DNA from: an uncultured Sutterella sp.
GTDB taxonomy: Bacteria > Pseudomonadota > Gammaproteobacteria > Burkholderiales > Burkholderiaceae_F
Assembly (NCBI GenBank): GCA_900544255.1
Contig: UQUM01000024.1
Coordinates: forward strand, 1 to 29,716
DNA length: 29,716 nt
Direction: 5' to 3'
In this document: positions 24,450 to 29,716 of the stretch, piece after piece
How the letters are laid out: the number at the start of each line of letters is the position of its first letter
Numbering within the stretch: position 1 is the first letter of the stretch
The notes under the pieces: model-generated
The model's input: only the letters and a program-made list of their open reading frames with translations
What the model was told of the DNA's origin: nothing
Databases searched by the model: none
Made by a program: the position numbers and the translations under genes

Positions 24450-25630
24450 CAGCGGTTCCCCCGCATCAGTTCCGCGAAGCGGTCAAACAAAGGCGCAATG
24501 TCGTGCGGACCGGGACTCGCTTCGGGGTGCCCCTGGAAACTCATCGCCGGCGCATCCACGAACTTCATGCCCTGCAGCGATCCGTCGAAAAGACTGGCAA
24601 ACCCGGCTTCCACATTTTCGGGGAGCGTCTTTTCATCGACGGCAAACCCGTGATTCTGACTCGTGATGAAGACGCGCCGCGTCTTGCGATCCACCACCGG
24701 GTGATTGCCGCCGTGGTGCCCGAACTTCATCTTCACGGTCTTCGCACCCGCCGCAAGCCCCATGATCTGGTGTCCGAGACAAATGCCGAAGAGCGGGATT
24801 TTCTTCGCGAGACACACCTTGGCCGCTTCAATTGCGTAAGTGCAGGGTTCCGGATCCCCGGGGCCGTTCGACAGGAATACGCCGTCAGGATTCATCGCGA
24901 GCACGTCTTCAATGGGGGTCTTTGCGGGCACCACCGTCACCGCCATACCGCGTTCGGCCATCATGCGCAGAATATTGCGCTTGATGCCGAAGTCATAGGC
25001 AACGACCTTGTACTTAAACGTTTCCGGTTTGTTGAAATCCGGATGTCCTTCTTCGCCCTTGAGGCGCCAGCAGCCTTCCTTCCATTCATAGGCGTTTTTC
25101 GTCGTCACTTCGGAAGCCAAATCACGCCCAACCATCGAACCCCAGGCCTTTGCCGCGGCCTTGGCGTCTTCGATTTCTTTTTCCGTCAGCACACCGTTTT
25201 CAGCGGCCACGATCGTCCCGGCCTGTGCGCCGAACGTCCGAAGGCGGCGCACCAATGCACGGGTATCAATATCGGAAATCGCCACGGTTCCCGCGGCCTT
25301 CAGGTAATCCGTGAGGCTGCCGACGGCACGGAAATTGCTCACCACGGGCGACGCACAGCGGATGATGAGACCGGCCGCCGCAATGCCGGGGCCTTCTTCG
25401 TCCTGCGGATTCACACCGACGTTGCCGATATGGGGGTACGTCAGCGTCACGATCTGCCCCGTGTAACTCGGGTCAGTAAGGATTTCCTGATACCCCGTCA
25501 TCGAGGTATTGAACACAACCTCTGCCGTCACAGAACCGGCAGCCCCCAGGCTGCGGCCGATGAAAACGGTCCCGTCGGCAAGCGCCAAAGCTGCTTGAGG
25601 TCGCATATCGGTTTGAATGGAGTTCAACAT
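24449..25630 (-). CDS. carA: Carbamoyl-phosphate synthase small subunit (glutamine amidotransferase)
   Basis: A 393-residue protein (E. coli 382) that hydrolyses glutamine and channels ammonia to CarB. The N-terminal CPSase domain includes VVFNTSMTGYQEILTDPSYTGQIV. The class I amidotransferase domain holds Cys284 in FGICLGHQIMG and His368/Glu370 in FQGHPEASPGPHD, so the triad is intact. The ATG at 25630 has GGGAG a few bases upstream. An upstream in-frame start at 25690 lies in the structured leader, and an internal ATG eight codons in has no ribosome binding site. First gene of the unit carA-gmhA-carB-greA. A TATAAT box (25757-25762) and two leader hairpins precede it. Confidence 0.96.
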   Translation of the reverse strand: MLNSIQTDMRPQAALALADGTVFIGRSLGAAGSVTAEVVFNTSMTGYQEILTDPSYTGQIVTLTYPHIGNVGVNPQDEEGPGIAAAGLIIRCASPVVSNFRAVGSLTDYLKAAGTVAISDIDTRALVRRLRTFGAQAGTIVAAENGVLTEKEIEDAKAAAKAWGSMVGRDLASEVTTKNAYEWKEGCWRLKGEEGHPDFNKPETFKYKVVAYDFGIKRNILRMMAERGMAVTVVPAKTPIEDVLAMNPDGVFLSNGPGDPEPCTYAIEAAKVCLAKKIPLFGICLGHQIMGLAAGAKTVKMKFGHHGGNHPVVDRKTRRVFITSQNHGFAVDEKTLPENVEAGFASLFDGSLQGMKFVDAPAMSFQGHPEASPGPHDIAPLFDRFAELMRGNR

Positions 25631-25648
25631 TTTCTCCCAGTATTTGCT

Positions 25649-25667
25649 CGGAACCGTCAAAGTTCCG
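25649..25667 (-). other. carA leader hairpin 2
   Basis: On the minus strand CGGAAC, a 7-base loop and GTTCCG form a perfect 6-bp hairpin that ends about 10 bases before the carA ribosome binding site. It is close enough to affect ribosome access. Confidence 0.45.
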
Positions 25668-25703
25668 CAGGATGAGGCCTTGGCGCCCATCCCTTCAGAG
25701 TCA

Positions 25704-25742
25704 CCGGTTTCCCGTTACGCAACACACGTCAACGCAAACCGG
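25704..25742 (-). other. carA leader hairpin 1
   Basis: CCGGTTT and AAACCGG arms (25742-25736 and 25710-25704 on the minus strand) are perfect, with an inner CGTT/AACG stem after a small bulge. It would begin about 8 bases after the transcription start predicted from the TATAAT box. No T-run follows, so it is not itself a terminator. Confidence 0.5.
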
Positions 25743-25756
25743 AATAAAAGCAAACC

Positions 25757-25762
25757 ATTATA
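25757..25762 (-). promoter_or_regulatory. -10 box (TATAAT) for carA
   Basis: A perfect TATAAT on the minus strand, 127 bases before the carA ATG. A CGCCC-N4-GGGCG inverted repeat (25767-25780) lies directly upstream, where a -35 spacer would be. The -35 itself is weak (TCGGGA at 18 bp), which hints at an activated or repressed promoter. Confidence 0.5.
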
Positions 25763-25972
25763 GCCGCGCCCTATGGGGCGTCCCGACTATTTTCCGTCCG
25801 CTTTCCTAAGCGGATTTCTGTAGAAAGCCTCAGAGACCGTCGTCCGCTCTCCGCGTATACCCCCAATTGCCGACAAGTGCGGTGCTTTCTCATCACTTTT
25901 CCCTACAGTTTCTTCCCCTCTGTGCGGTATTCTTTGACGCGTTTCGAATTTCAATTTCTGAACTGGGACACC

Positions 25973-26911
25973 ATGACTCCTTCAAACCGACTGGAAGCCC
26001 TCCGACAATGGACCACCGTCGTCGCCGACACGGGCGACATTGATGAAATCGCGCGTTTGAAACCGACGGAAGCCACAACGAATCCGTCGCTCATTCTCAA
26101 AGCCGCACGAACCACACGGGGCGAAGCAATTCTCGCCGCCGCCCGATGTGCAAACGAAAGTCCGCGCCTCAGAATCGACCGCGTCATTACGGATTTCGGC
26201 AAAGCCATCCTCGAACACATCCCGGGGCGCGTCAGCACCGAAGTCGATGCCCGTCTCTCCTTCGACACCCGCGCCACCGTCGAAAAAGCCCGTCGTCTGA
26301 TTGCGCTTTACGAAGCGGGCGACATCTCCCGCGAACGCGTGCTCATCAAAATTGCCGCGACCTGGGAAGGTTGCGAAGCGGCCCGAGTGCTCGAACAGGA
26401 AGGCATTCACTGCAACATGACGCTCATTTTCAGCCTTGCGCAGGCCAAAGCCGCGGCTCAGGCGGGCGCCACCCTCATCAGTCCCTTCGTCGGCCGCATT
26501 TATGACTGGGCGAAAAAAGAGGCCGGCGACGCATGGAATGAAGCTGAAAACGCGGGCGTCAAGGATCCGGGGGTACAGTCCGTCACCGCCATCTACCGCA
26601 CCTTAAAGGCAGCGGGTTCCAAAACGCAGATCATGGGCGCGAGTTTTCGAAATCTCGGGGAAATCACGGCACTTGCCGGGTGTGATCTCTTGACGATTGC
26701 CCCCAAATTCATCGACGCCCTGCGCAGGGATGAGGCACCGCTCGAGCGCGTTCTGTCGCCCGCCCCCCTCACGCCGACCGCCCCCGTTGCCATCACCGAA
26801 AGTGAATTCCGTTGGGAAACAACGACGTCCGCCATGGCCAACGAAAAACTCGCCCAAGGAATCCGAGCCTTTGCGGCGGATACCGAAACCTTGGAAAAAC
26901 TGCTCGTCTGA
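25973..26911 (+). CDS. tal: Transaldolase
   Basis: A 312-residue enzyme (E. coli TalB 317) of the non-oxidative pentose phosphate pathway. It moves a dihydroxyacetone unit between sedoheptulose 7-phosphate and glyceraldehyde 3-phosphate. The Schiff-base lysine is Lys126 in VLIKIAATWEG. Supporting blocks are LRQWTTVVADTGD with the catalytic Asp, ATTNPSLIL, GRVSTEVDARLSFDT, LISPFVGRIYDW and MGASFRNLGEI. I chose the ATG at 25973 because it gives the family N-terminus; the frame extends 32 codons upstream into the pyrimidine-rich leader without similarity. The ribosome binding site is modest. It diverges from the car unit and is followed after 23 bases by the LuxR-type regulator. Confidence 0.95.
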   Translation: MTPSNRLEALRQWTTVVADTGDIDEIARLKPTEATTNPSLILKAARTTRGEAILAAARCANESPRLRIDRVITDFGKAILEHIPGRVSTEVDARLSFDTRATVEKARRLIALYEAGDISRERVLIKIAATWEGCEAARVLEQEGIHCNMTLIFSLAQAKAAAQAGATLISPFVGRIYDWAKKEAGDAWNEAENAGVKDPGVQSVTAIYRTLKAAGSKTQIMGASFRNLGEITALAGCDLLTIAPKFIDALRRDEAPLERVLSPAPLTPTAPVAITESEFRWETTTSAMANEKLAQGIRAFAADTETLEKLLV

Positions 26912-26934
26912 ACCATTACGCCGGGGTTTACATT

Positions 26935-27594
26935 ATGAAGATGCTCGCTGCCGCGCCTACGGTTCTCTTGGTGGAACCGGACGACTATCGTCTGAGGCGC
27001 CACACCCTTGAACTGCTGCATGACACGGAATTTCACCTCATTGCCGCCGTCAACTCCCGCCGCACGGCCGTCCCCGTCATTCAGCGGGAAAAAATTGATC
27101 TTGCCGTCGTCAACGTGCGCCTTCCCGACGGAAGCGGTGCGGAAATTACGCGGGAGATTCTGCGCCGAAATCCGCAGGCCCACGTACTCATTGCGACCGA
27201 CGTATCCGAAGAAAACACCGTCATGCAGGCCGTCGAAGCCGGCGCCGACGGGTATCTCCTTTTTGACGACAACACGCCCGGCATCGCTGCGAGCCTCAAA
27301 GTGATGCAGTCCGGCGGTTCCCCCGTGAGTCCCCTCATCGCCCGTTCCGTCCTGCGCGCCCTGCATAATCGCAATACACCGGAACGCGAAACGGCAGGGG
27401 GACTTCTTTCGCGGAGGGAACTCGACATCCTGCAGCTTCTTGCGAAGGGCCTTGCGTTTGCCGCGATCGGCGAAGTGCTCGCCATCAGTGAACACACCGT
27501 CACGACGCACGTTAAGAAACTTTATAAAAAGCTCAACGTGCATTCCCGCGGCGAAGCCGTGTACGAAGCCCGGGAACTCAATCTCATTCGTTGA
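26935..27594 (+). CDS. LuxR/NarL-type regulator with atypical (non-phosphorylatable) receiver domain
   Basis: A 219-residue protein with response-regulator layout: receiver about residues 8-125 and a GerE/LuxR helix-turn-helix about 157-218 (LSRRELDILQLLAKG, IGEVLAISEHTVTTHVKKLYKKL). The receiver lacks the usual chemistry. The phospho-acceptor position reads VVNVRLPDGSG, so Asp is replaced by Asn60 (codon AAC at 27112-27114). The conserved Lys is replaced by Phe110 in DGYLLFDD. One of the acidic pair is Pro15; the switch Thr88 remains. It is therefore probably not activated by aspartyl phosphorylation and may work by constitutive dimerisation, ligand binding or partner proteins. It follows tal by 23 bases. 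No kinase gene is adjacent. The start is ATG 26935; an earlier in-frame start inside tal is rejected. Confidence 0.85.
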   Translation: MKMLAAAPTVLLVEPDDYRLRRHTLELLHDTEFHLIAAVNSRRTAVPVIQREKIDLAVVNVRLPDGSGAEITREILRRNPQAHVLIATDVSEENTVMQAVEAGADGYLLFDDNTPGIAASLKVMQSGGSPVSPLIARSVLRALHNRNTPERETAGGLLSRRELDILQLLAKGLAFAAIGEVLAISEHTVTTHVKKLYKKLNVHSRGEAVYEARELNLIR

Positions 27595-27610
27595 CGGGAA
27601 CGGTTCCCGT
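27594..27610. promoter_or_regulatory. 17-bp palindrome between the LuxR-type gene and ispB
   Basis: ACGGGAAC-G-GTTCCCGT is a perfect inverted repeat of 8+8 bases around one base. It begins at the last base of the regulator's stop codon. A TTGACG (27591-27596) and a TATGAT (27611-27616) flank it, only 14 bp apart. The symmetry suits binding of a dimeric regulator; as RNA it could also form a 6-bp hairpin. Confidence 0.45.
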
Positions 27611-27665
27611 TATGATTATGCTTTCTGCCGCAGGCAGTAGACAGATACCAAGAGAAAGACATATT

Positions 27666-28649
27666 ATGACCGCCAACCTGAAGGAAGCCGTTCTTGCCGC
27701 GCTTGCGCCCATTGCCGCCGACATGGCCGCCGTTGAAAAGATCATCGCCGCCGAAATGGAAAGCGACATTCCGCGCGTCAAAGAAATCGGCCGATACATC
27801 ACGAGTGCCGGCGGGAAACGCATGCGCCCGGCCCTCCTCATTCTGATGGCCCGTGCGATGGGCGACACCTCGGACAACGCGCCGTACTTCGGCGCCGTCA
27901 TCGAAATTCTGCACACCGCGACCCTCATGCACGACGACGTCGTCGACGAAGGCAAGATGCGCCGTGGCCGCGAAACCGCCAATGCCCGCTGGGACAACAA
28001 TCAGGCGGTGTTGGTCGGAGACTTCCTCTACACACGTTCCTTCCAGATGATGATCCGCCGCGGAAACTTGGGCGTGATGCAGGCCTTGGCCGACGCCGCC
28101 AACCGCTTGTCCGAAGGCGAAGTGCTGCAGCTTACGAACGCGGGCGACCCCGAAACCACGGAAGAACGTTATTTTGCGGTGATCGAACGCAAGACCGCCT
28201 GCCTTTTTGAAGCGGCAGCCCACATGGCCGCCGCATTTTCCGGTGCCCCAAAAGCCTACGAAGACGCCTGCGCCCAATATGCCCTGCACCTTGGAAACGC
28301 CTTCCAGATCGCCGACGACATTCTTGACTACCAAGGGGAAGCCGCCGCGATCGGCAAGAACCTCGGCGCCGACATCAAGGAAGGCAAAGTGACGCTTCCC
28401 GTCATTTATGCCCTGCAGAAGACGACGGGCGCCGACCGCGACCTCATCGTCGACGCCATTTTGAAGGGCGACGGCGACTTTGAAGCCGTGAGCCGCATCG
28501 TGAAGGCGTCGGGGGCCATCGAAGCCTGTTATGAACGCGCCCTTTTGGAAGTCGAACGCGGAAAAAATGCATTAAATGCACTTCCGGCTGGACAATTCAA
28601 AAATTCTCTGATAAAGTTCCTGTCCTTCGCGGTTAACCGAGATCGCTAA
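27666..28649 (+). CDS. ispB: Polyprenyl diphosphate synthase (octaprenyl type)
   Basis: A 327-residue trans-prenyltransferase that extends farnesyl diphosphate to the long chain used for the quinone side chain. Both aspartate-rich motifs are present: DDVVD (90-94, within LMHDDVVDEG) and DDILD (217-221, within QIADDILDYQG). GGKRMRPAL near the N-terminus binds the homoallylic substrate. The residues before the first motif (HTATLMHDD) match E. coli IspB, which supports a long-chain product, but the exact length cannot be read. The ATG at 27666 follows AGAGAAAG; an upstream in-frame ATG at 27591 overlaps the regulator's stop. tRNA-Pro follows after 24 bases and is probably on the same transcript. 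Confidence 0.92.
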   Translation: MTANLKEAVLAALAPIAADMAAVEKIIAAEMESDIPRVKEIGRYITSAGGKRMRPALLILMARAMGDTSDNAPYFGAVIEILHTATLMHDDVVDEGKMRRGRETANARWDNNQAVLVGDFLYTRSFQMMIRRGNLGVMQALADAANRLSEGEVLQLTNAGDPETTEERYFAVIERKTACLFEAAAHMAAAFSGAPKAYEDACAQYALHLGNAFQIADDILDYQGEAAAIGKNLGADIKEGKVTLPVIYALQKTTGADRDLIVDAILKGDGDFEAVSRIVKASGAIEACYERALLEVERGKNALNALPAGQFKNSLIKFLSFAVNRDR

Positions 28650-28673
28650 CGACTCGGAGACAAAACGAAGCTT

Positions 28674-28750
<77 letters not shown>

Positions 28751-28761
28751 GGATTTCAAAA

Positions 28762-28793
28762 GGGAGATGACTTTTCAGTCGTCTCCCTTTTTT
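28762..28793 (+). terminator. Rho-independent terminator after tRNA-Pro
   Basis: GGGAGATGACT (28762-28772) pairs with AGTCGTCTCCC (28777-28787) across a TTTC loop, with one G-T wobble, and six T follow. It ends the ispB/tRNA unit and separates it from coaE. Confidence 0.92.
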
Positions 28794-28809
28794 ATTTCCG
28801 GTGTGCGGT

Positions 28810-28815
28810 TACAAT
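28810..28815 (+). promoter_or_regulatory. Possible -10 box (TACAAT) for coaE
   Basis: TACAAT lies 32 bases before the coaE ATG and just after the tRNA terminator, so a promoter is expected here. The -35 region overlaps the terminator T-run and is weak. Confidence 0.4.
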
Positions 28816-28847
28816 CGGGGTATCACAACCGCTATAAGGAGCCGCAT

Positions 28848-29459
28848 ATGCCTCTCATCATCGGTTTAACGGGCGGTATCGCCTGCGGCAAAACCACCGC
28901 CACCGACGCCTTCAAAGCCCTCGGCGTTCCCGTGATTGATGCTGACGAAATTTCCCGGGCTCTCACCGCCCCGAACGGCAAGGCACTCCCCGAGATTGCC
29001 GTCGCTTTCGGTGCCGACGTCATCGGCGCTCACGGCCTCAAACGCACGCTGATGCGTGAAACCATCTTTTCCGATCCTGCGGCCCGCGCCAAATTAGAGG
29101 GCATTCTTCACCCGATGATCAAACGGGAAATTTTCGAAGAGCTCAAGAAGGTCACGGCACCCTACGTCATCCTCAGCATTCCGCTTTTGCTGGAAAGCGG
29201 CCGCTGGCGTGAAGCCGTGTCCCGCATCGTCGTCATTGACTGCCCAGAGGAAGAGCAGGTGAATCGTCTCGTCTATGAGCGCCACATGAGCGAGGACGAA
29301 GCGCGCGCCATCATTGCGACGCAGGCATCGCGCGACGAACGGCTCAAGGCCGCCACCGACGTCATTGAAAACACCGGCACCGTGGAAGACCTCACGAAGG
29401 CCGTCGCGGAATTGGACCGAAAGTTCTATACGCTTGTGATGGAGAAACGCACCGCGTAA
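28848..29459 (+). CDS. coaE: Dephospho-CoA kinase
   Basis: A 203-residue P-loop kinase (E. coli 206) that phosphorylates the 3' hydroxyl of dephospho-CoA in the last step of coenzyme A synthesis. The P-loop GGIACGKT is at residues 9-16. The substrate-binding DADEISR, the LEGILHPMI segment, the YVILSIPLLLESG strand and RHMSEDEARAIIATQ of the lid region are intact. AAGGAG lies 7 bases before the ATG at 28848, which decides the start over an earlier in-frame codon at 28767 inside the tRNA terminator. It stands alone between two strong terminators. Confidence 0.96.
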   Translation: MPLIIGLTGGIACGKTTATDAFKALGVPVIDADEISRALTAPNGKALPEIAVAFGADVIGAHGLKRTLMRETIFSDPAARAKLEGILHPMIKREIFEELKKVTAPYVILSIPLLLESGRWREAVSRIVVIDCPEEEQVNRLVYERHMSEDEARAIIATQASRDERLKAATDVIENTGTVEDLTKAVAELDRKFYTLVMEKRTA

Positions 29460-29483
29460 AGTTCTGCGTCACCGTCGAACACC

Positions 29484-29510
29484 GGCGGCTCCTTCGGGAG
29501 CCGCCTTTTT
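29484..29510 (+). terminator. Rho-independent terminator of coaE
   Basis: GGCGGCTCC (29484-29492), a TTCG tetraloop and GGAGCCGCC (29497-29505) form a perfect 9-bp stem followed by five T. It lies 24 bases after the coaE stop. Confidence 0.95.
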
Positions 29511-29517
29511 ATCACAC

Positions 29518-29559
29518 GCGCCGTAAAACCCGTTCCTTCAGGAGGGGGATATAAGGCGC
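29518..29559 (+). repeat. Imperfect palindrome, possible IS200/IS605-type transposon end
   Basis: GCGCC (29518-29522) pairs with GGCGC (29555-29559). Within it, CCC-GT-TCCT, a TC loop and AGGA-GG-GGG form a stem with one wobble and one mismatch. Subterminal imperfect palindromes of this kind mark the ends of IS200/IS605 elements and are bound by their TnpA. It lies between the coaE terminator and the tnpB-like start. Confidence 0.5.
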
Positions 29560-29606
29560 CGAGGTTTATGTAAAAACATAGGGACGATCGTTGTATCATC
29601 CCCGTC

Positions 29607-29716
29607 ATGAGAACCTACAAATACAAGCTCCTTTCGTCGAAGCGCAATACGAAACTGCACCGACAAATCAATGCCGGTGCTTTGGCGTGGAACCATTGCG
29701 TGGCTTTCACAAGGAG
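29607..29716 (+). CDS. tnpB: TnpB / IS605 OrfB-like protein, N-terminus only (runs off the window)
   Basis: The window ends after 36 complete codons. The N-terminus MRTYKYKLLSSKRNTKL, followed by INAGALAWNHCVAF, fits the start of the TnpB/IS605 OrfB helix-turn-helix domain (pattern: TYKYRL.P.....L.......R..YN). TnpB proteins are RNA-guided nucleases carried by IS200/IS605 and IS607 elements and are ancestors of Cas12. Catalytic RuvC residues, the guide RNA region and the right end would lie beyond the window, so activity cannot be judged. No strong ribosome binding site is seen; a TATCAT (29594-29599) may be part of a promoter. No tnpA is visible upstream, where only about 95 bases separate it from the coaE terminator. 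Confidence 0.7.
   Translation, partial: MRTYKYKLLSSKRNTKLHRQINAGALAWNHCVAFTR

Larger units (their letters stand above)
25631..25972. promoter_or_regulatory. Divergent regulatory region between carA and tal
   Basis: These 342 bases hold no gene. The carA side has a -10 box and two hairpins (listed separately). The middle has TCCGC-N8-GCGGA (25797-25814) and TTTCT-GT-AGAAA (25815-25826), adjacent inverted repeats that could be operator sites. The tal side (about 25880-25960) is pyrimidine-rich and I could not assign a clear promoter there. Confidence 0.6.

Noticed and set aside
25631..25690. 20-residue N-terminal extension of CarA
   Set aside because: It lies across a leader hairpin and has no similarity to CarA; GGGAG precedes the ATG at 25630.
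26812..26934. 41-residue extension of the LuxR-type regulator into tal
   Set aside because: It overlaps tal coding sequence out of frame and adds nothing resembling a receiver; the ATG at 26935 gives the normal receiver start.

Overview
The window is 29.7 kb of a GC-rich bacterial chromosome, densely packed with housekeeping genes. Gene content and pairings (prlC next to folD, glnE divergent from a yhdP-type gene, carA/carB followed by greA, ispB followed by tRNA-Pro) suggest a betaproteobacterium of the order Burkholderiales. A Sutterella/Parasutterella-like host is my best guess. That is inference from gene order and protein similarity recalled from memory; no search was run.

Layout, left to right. 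1-431: AT-rich, G-poor non-coding stretch. 432-6446 (+): FAD-linked 2-hydroxyacid dehydrogenase, an unrecognised lipoprotein, folD, prlC and a yqaA-type membrane protein. 6634-10628 (-): glnE followed by an M20 amidohydrolase. 10798-16499 (+): a giant YhdP/AsmA-like protein, a PlsC-like acyltransferase and a CdsA-family protein with a degenerate active-site signature; this looks like an envelope phospholipid cluster. 16603-17892 (+): thyA-folA. 17894-19930 (-): phoB-phoR, with a recognisable Pho box upstream of phoB. 20090-25630 (-): carA-gmhA-carB-greA, with gmhA placed between the two carbamoyl-phosphate synthetase subunit genes. 25973-28750 (+): tal, an atypical LuxR-type regulator, ispB and tRNA-Pro(CGG). 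28848-29459 (+): coaE. 29518-29716: a hairpin and the first codons of a TnpB/IS605 OrfB-like gene that runs off the end.

Functional links. FolD, ThyA and FolA all work in one-carbon/folate metabolism. GmhA and Tal both act on sedoheptulose 7-phosphate, and their transcription units diverge from the same 342-nt region. GlnE controls glutamine synthetase, and carA uses glutamine. YhdP, the acyltransferase and the CdsA-like protein all belong to families that handle phospholipids.

Most unusual items: (i) the regulator at 26935-27594 has a receiver domain in which the phospho-acceptor Asp is Asn and the conserved Lys is Phe; (ii) gmhA sits inside the car operon opposite tal; (iii) the CdsA-like protein lacks the acidic residues of its family signature; (iv) the lipoprotein at 1894-3096 is unrecognised; (v) a TnpB-type element begins just past the coaE terminator. 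No CRISPR array or rRNA gene was seen, and I found no obviously complete new defence system.
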